DNA from: Sphingobacteriales bacterium
GTDB taxonomy: Bacteria > Bacteroidota > Bacteroidia > Chitinophagales > Chitinophagaceae
Reading direction: 5' to 3'
Assembly: GCA_012270485.1 (NCBI GenBank)
Contig: JAAXIF010000052.1
Location: 1-64,000 of the forward strand
Length of the DNA stretch: 64,000 nt
The notes beneath the pieces were generated by a model. The model was not told where the DNA came from. It saw only the letters and a program-made list of their open reading frames with translations, and did no database searches. Position 1 is the first letter of the stretch; each line of letters opens with the position of its first letter. This document shows positions 44,058-53,302 of this stretch, one piece after another. A program made the position numbers and the translations under genes.

Positions 44058-45371
44058 ATGGGATATACAGTAGCAATTGTGGGTAGACCAAATGTGGGGA
44101 AGAGTACATTCTTCAATCGTTTATTAGAAAAAAGAAAAGCCATTGTAGATGATATCAGTGGTGTTACCCGCGACCGTCAGTATGGGATCGCCGACTGGAA
44201 TGGTAAAGTATTCAACCTAATTGATACCGGTGGTTTTGTGCCCAATACCGAAGATATTTTTGAAAAAGAGATCCGCAAACAGGTAAAAATTGCCATAGAT
44301 GAGGCCAATGCCATCATTTTTATGGTGGATGTAGCAACAGGTATTACCGATCTGGATGAGTCGATGGCGGATATGTTGCGTAGAACCACGAAGCCTGTTT
44401 ACGTAGTTGTAAACAAGGTCGATAACGGGACTCGTGAGTTAGAAGCTACTGAATTTTATAGTTTAGGTTTCGCTCATAACTTCTTCATTAGCAGTATTTC
44501 AGGTAGTGGAACAGGAGAGTTGATGGATGCGATTGCTGCTGGAATATCCGATGTCGATTCAGCAGAAGTATTAGAAGAAGATCAACTTCCTAAGTTCGCC
44601 ATCATCGGTCAACCCAATGTCGGAAAATCATCATTGTTGAATGCATTAATTGGAGAGGAGCGCACAATCGTAAGTGATATTGCCGGTACAACCAGGGATA
44701 CCATTCATACCCACTACAAATTGTTCCAAAAGGAGTTTATCTTGATAGATACTGCCGGTATTCGAAAGAAAAGTAAAGAAAAGGACGACCTCGAGTTTTA
44801 TTCCATCATCGGGGCCATTAAGGCAATGGATGAGGCGGATGTATGTCTACTTGTGCTCGATGCGGATAAAGGAATTACTGCCCAAGATGTTACAATTTTT
44901 AGCTTGGCTACCCGTAAAGGGAAGGGGATAGTGGTATTGGTAAACAAGTGGGATCTCATTGAAAAAGAGACAAATACAGCTCGTGATTATGAAAAAACTT
45001 TAAAGTCTAAAATCGCTCCTTTTACAGATGTGCCGGTATTGTTTATCTCAGTGAAGGATAAAACCCGCATCTTCAAAGCCATCGAAATGGCTTTGGAAGT
45101 ATATGATAATAAGAAGCGCAAGATTCCAACTTCACAACTGAATGATGTGATGTTAAAAGCGGTTCAGGCATACCATGCACCGGTAGTGAGAGGTAATACT
45201 GTAAAAATTAAATATGTGACACAATTACCGACCGTGGTACCTTCTTTTGCCTTTTTTACGAACTATCCCGATGATATTAAGATGCCTTATCGTAATTATT
45301 TGGAGAATCAACTCCGTTCCAGCTTTAATTTCAAAGGAGTGCCGGTGAGAATATTCTTCAGGAAAAAGTAA
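44058..45371 (+). CDS. der: GTPase Der (EngA)
   Basis: 437 residues with two consecutive G domains: GRPNVGKST (8-16) with DTGG and NKVD, then GQPNVGKSS (about 181-189) with DTAG and NKWD, followed by the KH-like C-terminal domain. It acts in 50S assembly. The length is standard. Confidence 0.97.
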   Translation: MGYTVAIVGRPNVGKSTFFNRLLEKRKAIVDDISGVTRDRQYGIADWNGKVFNLIDTGGFVPNTEDIFEKEIRKQVKIAIDEANAIIFMVDVATGITDLDESMADMLRRTTKPVYVVVNKVDNGTRELEATEFYSLGFAHNFFISSISGSGTGELMDAIAAGISDVDSAEVLEEDQLPKFAIIGQPNVGKSSLLNALIGEERTIVSDIAGTTRDTIHTHYKLFQKEFILIDTAGIRKKSKEKDDLEFYSIIGAIKAMDEADVCLLVLDADKGITAQDVTIFSLATRKGKGIVVLVNKWDLIEKETNTARDYEKTLKSKIAPFTDVPVLFISVKDKTRIFKAIEMALEVYDNKKRKIPTSQLNDVMLKAVQAYHAPVVRGNTVKIKYVTQLPTVVPSFAFFTNYPDDIKMPYRNYLENQLRSSFNFKGVPVRIFFRKK

Positions 45372-45387
45372 AAAACTGTGTTAAAAA

Positions 45388-45418
45388 TTTGTAAAAGCAA
45401 AAACGACCGTTATCTTTG
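45388..45418 (+). promoter_or_regulatory. Promoter of the small lipoprotein gene
   Basis: TTTG (45388-45391), a 19-nt spacer and TATCTTTG (45411-45418): a full match to the Bacteroidota consensus. It starts 17 nt past the der stop and gives a leader of about 28 nt. Confidence 0.85.
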
Positions 45419-45451
45419 CGCCCAAACAAAAAAACTCAAAAAACAAGTACA

Positions 45452-45646
45452 ATGAAAAAAGTATTCGCAATTTTAGCTATTGCAGCTTTCGTTACTGCAT
45501 GTAATTCAGGTGAAAACAAAGAAGCTACAACTGATTCAACTGCAACTGAAACTGTAGCTCCTGCTGCAACTGATTCAACTGCAACTACAGATTCTTCTGC
45601 TGCTGCTACATCTGATTCTTCAGCTGCTGCTCCAGCTGCTCACTAG
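45452..45646 (+). CDS. Small Ala/Ser/Thr-rich lipoprotein
   Basis: 64 residues from ATG 45452. A lipoprotein signal (MKKVFAILAIAAFVTAC, lipobox VTAC) is followed by a low-complexity tail of Asp-Ser-Thr-Ala repeats (for example ATDSTATTDSSAAA). Only the anchor is informative; the tail is probably disordered. A strong promoter and terminator make it a single, likely well-expressed gene. Function unknown. Confidence 0.82.
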   Translation: MKKVFAILAIAAFVTACNSGENKEATTDSTATETVAPAATDSTATTDSSAAATSDSSAAAPAAH

Positions 45647-45688
45647 TAGTATTTGTTTTTTAGACAATATTACTTCTTGCAAGAAGCT

Positions 45689-45741
45689 TTCCGCCTAAGG
45701 CGGAATAAAAAGTCTCCCGCCTCTGGTGGGAGATTTTTTTT
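45689..45741 (+). terminator. Palindrome plus strong terminator
   Basis: TTCCGCCTAAGGCGGAA (45689-45705) is followed by a TCTCCCGCC/GGTGGGAGA stem (45713-45733) and eight T. The second is a strong terminator. The pair mirrors the palindromes at 8978-9026. Confidence 0.9.
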
Positions 45742-45795
45742 GCGACAGTTTGTACCAGTCACACTCTTTTATCCTTCATGGCACCAATATTGACT

Positions 45796-45803
45796 TATTT
45801 TTG
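45796..45803 (+). promoter_or_regulatory. Possible -7 element of lon
   Basis: TATTTTTG matches TAnnTTTG, 67 nt before the lon start. No convincing TTTG at the right distance upstream. No CIRCE or other heat-shock operator was seen nearby. Confidence 0.4.
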
Positions 45804-45870
45804 CCGACTTAGCTTCCATGAACCGGTGTTGGTTTATGTGACATTATGACTTAAGATTGATTCATTATTT

Positions 45871-48273
45871 ATGTTGAAAGAGAAACTTTTTTTTAGAGCG
45901 GAAGACGAGACTGATTTCATGCCCATTATCCCCATCAATGAAACAGATGGTGAATTTGACAAGGATACCGTGATTCCTGAAACCCTGCCCATTCTTCCAT
46001 TGCGTAATACCGTTTTATTCCCGGGTGTTGTTTTGCCAATAACTGTAGGTAGAGATAAGAGTATCAAAGCGGTGAATGAAGCCTATAAATCGGATAAATT
46101 GATTGGCGTGGTTGCCCAGAAAGATGCCAATATCGAAGATCCAGAACCCAAAGACCTTTGTGCCATTGGTACCATTGCAAAAATCATTAAGCTGATCAAG
46201 ATGCCGGATGGTGGCACTACCATCATCATTCAAGGTAAAAAACGATTTGAACTGCTTAAAATGGATTCCGAAGACCCTTATTTCAGGGCTTCTATTCGGA
46301 TGCTGGCAGATGATGAACTGCCTTCTCATGAAGATTTTGATGCCATTGTAAGCAGTATCAAAGACTTGGCTACACAAATCATCCAGTTATCACCCAACTT
46401 ACCAACCGAAGCATCCATTATTCTCAAGAATATCGAAAACCCTTCTTTTCTGATCAACTTTGTAAGCAGTAACCTGAATAGTGAACTGGCAGAAAAACAA
46501 GGTTTATTAGAGATCAATGATATTCATGAACGTGCGGAAAAACTGATTCATATCCTTCAACGTGAGCTTCAATTTGCTGAGTTGAAGGATAAAGTGACCA
46601 ATAAAACACGTACCGAAATAGATAAACAGCAAAGAGATTATTTTCTTCAACAGCAACTCAAAAGTATCAAAGAAGAGCTGGGTGGCGATACCAATGAACG
46701 TGAGATCGCTGAGATGAAGAAAAAAGCCGAGGGCAAAAAATGGCCAGATGCTGCTAAAACCCTTTTTAAATCAGGTATCGAAAAACTAGAGCGTATGCAT
46801 CCCAGTACCCCCGACTATTCGGTGGTATATAATCACCTTGACCTGATGCTGGACCTACCCTGGAATGAACATACCGATGATAATTATGATCTGAAAAATG
46901 CTCAGAAAGTGCTGGATATTGATCATTACGGTATGACCAAGATCAAAAGCCGTATTCTCGAATACCTCGCCGTTCTCAAGCTAAAAGGTGACATGAAAAG
47001 CCCAATACTTTGCTTTTTAGGTCCCCCGGGTATTGGTAAAACTTCTTTGGGACGCTCCATTGCACATGCTATTGGGAGAAAATATGTTCGATTGAGTTTG
47101 GGAGGTATGCATGATGAGAGTGAGATTCGTGGTCACAGGAAAACCTATATCGGTGCCATGCCGGGTCGTATTTTGCAGAATATCCGCAAATGTAAGTCCT
47201 CCAACCCGGTCATGATTTTGGATGAAATCGATAAGATCGGTAATGATTTTCGTGGAGACCCTTCCTCCGCATTACTGGAAGTATTGGATCCGGAACAGAA
47301 CAATACTTTCTACGATAACTATTTGGAACTGGAATATGATCTGAGCAAAGTATTGTTCATCGCAACAGCCAATAACCTTCAAAATATTCAGCCGGCGCTA
47401 CGCGACCGTCTGGAAATTATTGACCTGAGTGGATATGCAGTTGAGGAAAAAGTAGAGATCGCTAAACGTCACCTACTGCCTAAACAAAAAGAAGCCCATG
47501 GATTGGCGAAAGTAAATATCAAGATCAATGATAAAGTATTGGAGAAAGTCATTGAGAACTATACCCGTGAAAGTGGGGTAAGAGAACTCGACAGACAGCT
47601 CGCGGCATTGATGCGTTACCAGGCGAAAGAACTGGCTATAAAAAACAAAGTAAAATCTACCCTTACTTTACAGGATGTAGAAAAGATACTCGGACAGGCC
47701 AGATACAGCAATGAGATTTATAAAACCGCCAATATGCCGGGTGTAGCAGTTGGTTTGGCTTGGACTTATGTGGGTGGAGATATTTTATTCATAGAAACCA
47801 TTCTTGGAGAAGGAAAAGGGGAACTCAAACTTACCGGTAACTTAGGGAATGTCATGAAAGAAAGTGCCAGCACCGCACTCAGCTATTTACAGGCGAATGC
47901 ACGGAAATACGGAATTGATCCGGAAGAGTTTTCTAAAAAAGCCATCCATATTCACGTACCCGAAGGGGCAGTTCCGAAAGATGGTCCAAGCGCCGGTATC
48001 ACCATGCTCACTTCATTGGCCTCAGCCTTTACCGGCAGAAAAGTGAAGCCTTATTTGGCCATGACCGGTGAGATCACACTTCGTGGACAGGTATTGCCGG
48101 TAGGTGGAATCAAGGAAAAAGTACTGGCGGCAAAAAGATCAGGCTTAAAAGAGATTATACTTTGCTGGCAGAACGAAAAAGATGTAAAAGAAATTGAGGG
48201 CGACTACATCAAAGGTGTGGAATTCCATTATGTTAAAACCATGCAACAGGTGGTAGATACAGCATTGGTATGA
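45871..48273 (+). CDS. lon: ATP-dependent protease La
   Basis: 800 residues. N-terminal substrate-binding domain (about 35-235, [19 protein letters not shown]), AAA+ module with Walker A GPPGIGKT (about 385) and Walker B MILDEIDK, and the protease domain with catalytic serine in PKDGPSAG (about 708) and lysine in [14 protein letters not shown] (about 750). It degrades damaged and regulatory proteins in the cytoplasm. Confidence 0.97.
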   Translation: MLKEKLFFRAEDETDFMPIIPINETDGEFDKDTVIPETLPILPLRNTVLFPGVVLPITVGRDKSIKAVNEAYKSDKLIGVVAQKDANIEDPEPKDLCAIGTIAKIIKLIKMPDGGTTIIIQGKKRFELLKMDSEDPYFRASIRMLADDELPSHEDFDAIVSSIKDLATQIIQLSPNLPTEASIILKNIENPSFLINFVSSNLNSELAEKQGLLEINDIHERAEKLIHILQRELQFAELKDKVTNKTRTEIDKQQRDYFLQQQLKSIKEELGGDTNEREIAEMKKKAEGKKWPDAAKTLFKSGIEKLERMHPSTPDYSVVYNHLDLMLDLPWNEHTDDNYDLKNAQKVLDIDHYGMTKIKSRILEYLAVLKLKGDMKSPILCFLGPPGIGKTSLGRSIAHAIGRKYVRLSLGGMHDESEIRGHRKTYIGAMPGRILQNIRKCKSSNPVMILDEIDKIGNDFRGDPSSALLEVLDPEQNNTFYDNYLELEYDLSKVLFIATANNLQNIQPALRDRLEIIDLSGYAVEEKVEIAKRHLLPKQKEAHGLAKVNIKINDKVLEKVIENYTRESGVRELDRQLAALMRYQAKELAIKNKVKSTLTLQDVEKILGQARYSNEIYKTANMPGVAVGLAWTYVGGDILFIETILGEGKGELKLTGNLGNVMKESASTALSYLQANARKYGIDPEEFSKKAIHIHVPEGAVPKDGPSAGITMLTSLASAFTGRKVKPYLAMTGEITLRGQVLPVGGIKEKVLAAKRSGLKEIILCWQNEKDVKEIEGDYIKGVEFHYVKTMQQVVDTALV

Positions 48274-48328
48274 CATTAAAATTGATAGCTGTCTGAACTT
48301 TTCAAAGGCAGTCTTGTTATTATAACAT

Positions 48329-48394
48329 CAACATTTTCTTCATGTTGGTTGTTTTAAGGGTTAAGATCCCCCATCTCCATGGGGGATTTCATTT
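48329..48394 (+). terminator. Two tandem hairpins after lon
   Basis: First CAACAT/ATGTTG (48329-48347) with a T-rich follow-on, then ATCCCCCAT/ATGGGGGAT (48366-48387) followed by a T-rich tail. The second contains the ATG at 48379 that an ORF search would choose for porQ, which argues against that start. Confidence 0.65.
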
Positions 48395-48459
48395 TTAAAC
48401 ACCTATTCCTTCTCGCAATAATTTCTATCGCAACCATACATATTGTAGATTTGAATACA

Positions 48460-49494
48460 GTGGTATACAGGATTTTTATTTTATGGACTTTATCAGTGTA
48501 TGCGATCTCTGCAGGTGGTCAAACCCTGGGAGGTAATGCTGTTTTTGGCTTTCTCAAACAAGCCAATACTGCACAACTTGCTGCTTTGGGCGGCATCAAT
48601 ATTACTTCGGGCGGTAAAGATGTTGGGATGAGCTTTCACAATCCGGCATTATTAAGAAAAGAAATGCACCGTCAGGTCAATACTTCTTTTAACGCATTTA
48701 TAGCCGGAATCAGTAATTATAGTATCAGTGCGGGGTATCATTTAGAAGAAGCGAAAACCAGTATTGGCTGGGGGATCAATTATTTGAATTATGGAAGCAT
48801 AGATCAAACGGATGCTGCAGGGAATATCATAGGACGATTCAATCCCCGCGACTATGTGGTACAGGTAATGGCTTCCAGGAATCATAAAGAAAAATGGTGG
48901 TATGGGGCTACGATTAAATTTATTCATTCGGGGTATGGTCAATTTCGTTCTTCAGGATTGGCTATGGATATTGGATTGAATTATCATGACCCGGATAAAG
49001 GATTACAGGCAGGTATAACCGTAAAAAATATCGGTACACAATTGAATACTTATGATGGTAGCGGTCGGAAGGAAGAACTGCCTTTTGATTTACAGGCAGG
49101 TATCACCAAGAAATTACAGAATGCACCAGTTCAGTTTTCATTGACACTTCATGAGCTGCATCGGTTTAATAATTTTTATAACGACACACTCTTTAGGGCA
49201 GGAGAGGGAGAAGATGATTTCAATAAAAGAAATACGCTGCAAAAAATCTTTAATCATATTGTGTTGGGTGCACAATTCTTTCCTGATGAAAAAATTGAAA
49301 TCAGTACCGGATATCATTTTCAACGCAGACAGGAACTGAACGGCTTTAATATTACCAATGGCTTGAATGGCTTTTCTGCAGGGGCAGGAATTCTTTTACC
49401 CAAATTACAGGTGCGGTATGCTACCGGCTTTTATCAACGTCAAATGTTTCACCAATTTTCCTTGAACTTTAATTTGAAAGGGGAGAATCTCTAA
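48460..49494 (+). CDS. porQ: Type IX secretion protein PorQ
   Basis: The N-terminal GGQTLGGNAVFGFLKQANTAQLAALGGINIT and GKDVGMSFHNPALL mark PorQ, an outer-membrane barrel of the T9SS attachment complex. I choose GTG 48460 (344 residues): it gives a normal signal peptide (VYRIFILWTLSVYAISAGGQ) and lies just after TAGATTTG (48446-48453), a -7 match. The earlier ATG 48379 (371 residues) falls in a terminator stem and adds a second hydrophobic segment, but it is not excluded. Convergent 4-bp overlap with the CAT-like gene. Works with PorW encoded 4 kb away. Confidence 0.85.
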   Translation: MVYRIFILWTLSVYAISAGGQTLGGNAVFGFLKQANTAQLAALGGINITSGGKDVGMSFHNPALLRKEMHRQVNTSFNAFIAGISNYSISAGYHLEEAKTSIGWGINYLNYGSIDQTDAAGNIIGRFNPRDYVVQVMASRNHKEKWWYGATIKFIHSGYGQFRSSGLAMDIGLNYHDPDKGLQAGITVKNIGTQLNTYDGSGRKEELPFDLQAGITKKLQNAPVQFSLTLHELHRFNNFYNDTLFRAGEGEDDFNKRNTLQKIFNHIVLGAQFFPDEKIEISTGYHFQRRQELNGFNITNGLNGFSAGAGILLPKLQVRYATGFYQRQMFHQFSLNFNLKGENL

Positions 49495-50123
49495 ATGTAT
49501 TGTTCAGTTAATAGCTGTTGATACAGATAAATATATTGTCCTACATGAAATCCATCCATCAAAGCATGGTGCACATGAATCGATAAAGGCATCAGCTTTC
49601 TACCATTCACTTCCGTCATTTTTCCAAAAGAAATTTTCGGACAGGAATCTTTGAACGTAAAGCTTCTGGCATGAGATAAACTGGTGAAATTGATCCAAGG
49701 GATGGATGAATAATGGATCACATTTTCGCCTGAAACAGCAGGGATCAAACCGGTACTGTTTCTTACTTCTTCTATTATCCTTTGAGCAGATGTAGCGAAA
49801 GATGTAAAGTCGGGATGATAATCCATATAAGAAAAACCAAAAGTGCCGTCAGGTCTATTGATCGTAGGGGATGCATTTACAACATCATAGTGATATACAT
49901 TTCCCTCAACAATTCGGTATCTGAATGGCTCAATTTGATTGGCCGCTTTTAATGATTGATACAGATAATACAAGAAAAAGGAATAGTTATTGGCTTTAGC
50001 AAAAGCGTATGCTTCCGTACAATCAACCTGTACCGTAATACCAAAAAAAGGCTCTTCAAATTGGCTAAAGAAACGAAACTGATCTTTACGATTCCAGGTC
50101 TCAATATCAAGTAATGTTCTCAT
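49491..50123 (-). CDS. Chloramphenicol acetyltransferase-like protein
   Basis: 210 residues, type-A CAT fold. The catalytic HHxxxDG is present as HHALMDG at 185-191, followed by FHV; SLSHARSF and PWINFTSLSH match the trimer family. True CATs acetylate chloramphenicol, but many chromosomal relatives are uncharacterised acetyltransferases. Resistance cannot be inferred. It lies 2 nt past the HAD gene on the same strand. Confidence 0.88.
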   Translation of the reverse strand: MRTLLDIETWNRKDQFRFFSQFEEPFFGITVQVDCTEAYAFAKANNYSFFLYYLYQSLKAANQIEPFRYRIVEGNVYHYDVVNASPTINRPDGTFGFSYMDYHPDFTSFATSAQRIIEEVRNSTGLIPAVSGENVIHYSSIPWINFTSLSHARSFTFKDSCPKISFGKMTEVNGRKLMPLSIHVHHALMDGFHVGQYIYLYQQLLTEQYI

Positions 50124-50125
50124 GA

Positions 50126-50812
50126 TTACAGGAAAGATAAGACGTCTTTGATCGTCTCTACTTGTCTAAAGTTGGGATGTTTGATATCTCCATCCACTGT
50201 TTCATGTGCCCAAGTGGTATGATAAGGGATATGTACTGCATAACCATTCAATGCCAATACCGGAATTATATCAGATTTCAATGAATTACCCAGCATCATA
50301 AATGATTCAGATGGAATATCCAGATGCTTGATCAATTTTTGATAATCTGCTTCCTTTTTTTCAGACATGATCTCAATGTGATGGAAATAATGTGATAAGC
50401 CTGATTTGATCAGTTTTCTTTCCTGATCCAATAAATCTCCCTTTGTAGCTACCACCAATTTATATTTCCCTTTGAGTGCATCTAATACTTCCTCTACACC
50501 GTCTAATAAAACGATGGGTTTATCCAACAATTCTTTTCCTAATTGAATACATTTTTCAATGATGTCAACCGGTACTGTTTTGTTGGATACTTCTAGTGCT
50601 GTTTCAATCATGCTCAACATAAATCCTTTCACACCATAACCATACAAACTGATATTCTTGATTTCAGTATGCAATAGTTCACGCGCAACAGAATGATGCG
50701 GCAAATAATCTTCTAATAGTTCACAAAAACGATCTTCGGTTTCTCTAAAATAGGGTTCATTTACCCATAAAGTATCATCTGCGTCAAAGGCAATTACTTT
50801 CAATGAATTCAT
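50126..50812 (-). CDS. HAD-superfamily hydrolase
   Basis: 228 residues. Motif I FDADDTLW has nucleophile D10 and acid D12; motif II is VVATKGD; motif III/IV is around MLGNSLKSDI with a Gly-Asn-Ser in place of the commoner GD. An alpha-helical cap (about 20-90) suggests a phosphatase of the YjjG/phosphoglycolate type. Lies 16 nt past the PBP1A gene, so probably PBP1A-HAD-CAT form one transcript. Confidence 0.87.
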   Translation of the reverse strand: MNSLKVIAFDADDTLWVNEPYFRETEDRFCELLEDYLPHHSVARELLHTEIKNISLYGYGVKGFMLSMIETALEVSNKTVPVDIIEKCIQLGKELLDKPIVLLDGVEEVLDALKGKYKLVVATKGDLLDQERKLIKSGLSHYFHHIEIMSEKKEADYQKLIKHLDIPSESFMMLGNSLKSDIIPVLALNGYAVHIPYHTTWAHETVDGDIKHPNFRQVETIKDVLSFL

Positions 50813-50828
50813 ATCGATTCTCTTTCAA

Positions 50829-53228
50829 CTATTTTCCTCCACCCGGTTTTTTAGGCAGAACAGCTTTTGGTTTTTCTGCCGGTGGGGGTGGGGTATTTCC
50901 TTTTGTATCTTTTTTCTCCGGTGTTTTGGGCGTGGCGGGTTTTATGTCTGATTCTGCACCAATATCTTCCAATTTGATATTCTGTGGAATCTCATAATCT
51001 TGAGAATTACCGGTACCTACATCTTCACCTTCTCCACCCAAGATCGGTGTAGAGTCATTGAGATAATCAATCACAATATCGTTGCTCATTACATCCGGTT
51101 TCACAAAAGTGGCGCTCTTGTCAATACCGCAATTAGGATCAGCCGCCGCTTTTGCAAAGAAATAAGCCCATATCGGCATGGCAGCGCGGCCCCCTTGTCC
51201 GTTGGCACTCTCTTTATTGAAATGGATAAAACGATCATCTGCACCTACCCAAGCACCTCCCATCAACTGAGGAGTGTAGCCCATAAACCAACCATCACTA
51301 TTTTCATTGGTGGTGCCCGTCTTACCTGCATTCTCAACACCTGGCATACCATAACCCCAGATACCCCGACCCGTACCCACTTGAACAGTTCCCTGCATCA
51401 TCTTCACCACAGAATAAGCGGTTACTTCACTGATCACTTCTTTTCTTTTGGGTGTAAATGTGGCTAGTACATTTCCATTTCTATCTTCAATTCTGGTGAT
51501 ATACATGGGTTTAACATTAAATCCTCTGCCGGGGAACATGCTGAAACCTTGCATCATTTCAAACAATGAAATTTCACAAGAGCCCAATGCGATGGAGGGG
51601 TAGGGTTCAATTTTTGTTTTGAAATCACAACGCTGTAAGAAGTCGACCAGTCTTTTCGCACCATTATTACCTTCACTGTCTAATTGTTTCATGATATATG
51701 CCGATGCACAGTTTCTGGAAAAAGCAAGTGCCGAAGCCATGGGCATCGCGCCACCCTGACAAGACCTACTCGTTGCAGGTACCAAGCCATACTGACCAAA
51801 ACTTTGTTGCTCATCGTAAACAGTTGTGTTGGGTGTAAATCCTGCTTCCTCAATCGCTAAACTATACAACAAAGGTTTCATGGTAGAACCTACTTGACGT
51901 TTGGTATTAAAATTAACGTGGTCATACTTGAATGATTTGAATCCAATACCACCCACCCAAGCTTTGATCTCACCGGTTAAAGGATCCATCACCATAAAAC
52001 CTGCTTGTAACATTTGTCTGTGATAACGGATCGAATCGTAGGGTGTCATCGTTGTGTCCGTCTCTCGATTGCTGTTGTAAGCAAACACGCGCATCGGAGT
52101 TTTTTCAAAGAATGTTTTTCTGATATCTTCTGCACTCAAACCTTCTCTGTCTAAGTTCTTCCAGCGATCACTTTGTTTCATGGCTGTTTCCAATACATTC
52201 TCATATCCTTTCCAAATACTTCCGTTTCGGATATTCGCTTGTGTATTGAAAAGCTTTTGCATATAGTTCATATGCTTGGCAACTGCTTCTTCGGCATATT
52301 GTTGCATCCTAGGATTGATGGTGGTATAAATTTTCAAACCATCACGATACAGATTATAATTATCACCATTGCTTTTTTTGTTTTCCTTACACCATTTCTT
52401 CATTTCCTCACCCAATATCATTCTGAAGTAGGGACCAAGACCTGCTGTTTCATCCAATTTTTTGTAGTTCAGTTCAATCGGTTTTCTTTTCAGGATAGTG
52501 GCTTCTACTTCGGTCAGGTATTCATTACGAACCATTTGGTTGATCACGGTATTTCTTCTATCCAACGCCAGCTTCGGGTTTCGTCTGGGATTATAGATTG
52601 TAGCACCTTTCAGCATACCGATCAAAACAGCCGACTCTTCAATATTCAATCGATCAGGTTCCTTTTGGAAAAATGTTTTAGCGGCATTGCGAATACCAAA
52701 AACATTATCACCAAAAGCAACTGTATTCAAATAGATGGTAATGATCTCTTCCTTGGTAAAATTGCGTTCCAGTTTCACCGCAATCACCGATTCTTTTATT
52801 TTCTGAATGATGCGAAGAAAAATATTACGGGTGCCCCAGTTATCTGTAAACAAATTTTTGGCTGTTTGCATAGTGATGGTACTCGCGCCACCTTCTCTGC
52901 CCAGAAAGATCAAGGCCCTACCCAAGGAACGCGGATCAATACCACTGTGGTCATAAAAACGTTCATCTTCAGTAGCCACCAATGCATTCACCACATGTTT
53001 GCTGATGTCTTTGTATTGTACATTGATACGATCTTCGAGATAATATTTTCCCATCAGCGTACCATCTTGTGCATATACCTGACTTGCCAAAGAGGCAGTT
53101 GGATTTTCAATATCATTGATGGAGGGCATTCTTCCTAAAAGACCGAAATTGATCATTAGTAGGAATACAATTCCTCCACCCAGTGTCCAGAAAAAAATGC
53201 GCCAGAAAATGCGAACAGATTTTGACAT
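50829..53228 (-). CDS. Class A penicillin-binding protein (PBP1A-like)
   Basis: 799 residues: N-terminal transmembrane helix (about 8-30), GT51 glycosyltransferase (EDERFYDHSGIDPRSLGRA, then GASTITMQTAKNLF), and a transpeptidase domain with SxxK in GSTMKPLLYS (about 440), SxN in SRNCAS and KTGTT. It polymerises and crosslinks peptidoglycan. The C-terminal tail after 740 is Pro/Lys-rich and disordered. The first gene of a short minus-strand transcript. Confidence 0.95.
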   Translation of the reverse strand: MSKSVRIFWRIFFWTLGGGIVFLLMINFGLLGRMPSINDIENPTASLASQVYAQDGTLMGKYYLEDRINVQYKDISKHVVNALVATEDERFYDHSGIDPRSLGRALIFLGREGGASTITMQTAKNLFTDNWGTRNIFLRIIQKIKESVIAVKLERNFTKEEIITIYLNTVAFGDNVFGIRNAAKTFFQKEPDRLNIEESAVLIGMLKGATIYNPRRNPKLALDRRNTVINQMVRNEYLTEVEATILKRKPIELNYKKLDETAGLGPYFRMILGEEMKKWCKENKKSNGDNYNLYRDGLKIYTTINPRMQQYAEEAVAKHMNYMQKLFNTQANIRNGSIWKGYENVLETAMKQSDRWKNLDREGLSAEDIRKTFFEKTPMRVFAYNSNRETDTTMTPYDSIRYHRQMLQAGFMVMDPLTGEIKAWVGGIGFKSFKYDHVNFNTKRQVGSTMKPLLYSLAIEEAGFTPNTTVYDEQQSFGQYGLVPATSRSCQGGAMPMASALAFSRNCASAYIMKQLDSEGNNGAKRLVDFLQRCDFKTKIEPYPSIALGSCEISLFEMMQGFSMFPGRGFNVKPMYITRIEDRNGNVLATFTPKRKEVISEVTAYSVVKMMQGTVQVGTGRGIWGYGMPGVENAGKTGTTNENSDGWFMGYTPQLMGGAWVGADDRFIHFNKESANGQGGRAAMPIWAYFFAKAAADPNCGIDKSATFVKPDVMSNDIVIDYLNDSTPILGGEGEDVGTGNSQDYEIPQNIKLEDIGAESDIKPATPKTPEKKDTKGNTPPPPAEKPKAVLPKKPGGGK

Positions 53229-53302
53229 AATCAGTAATAAATGGTTACTAATAACAGCTCGTAAAGCTAAAGAAGAGTTGGTGAAGCTCCTCTTTAGGGT
53301 CG

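Noticed and set aside
49491..50123. Acquired chloramphenicol resistance gene
   Set aside because: Base composition and operon position match the neighbours, and no mobile element is near; it is more likely a chromosomal acetyltransferase.
52173..53138. 321-codon plus-strand ORF
   Set aside because: Lies wholly antisense to the PBP1A gene, whose motifs are intact; the translation is Phe/Ile/Cys/His-rich with no domain.
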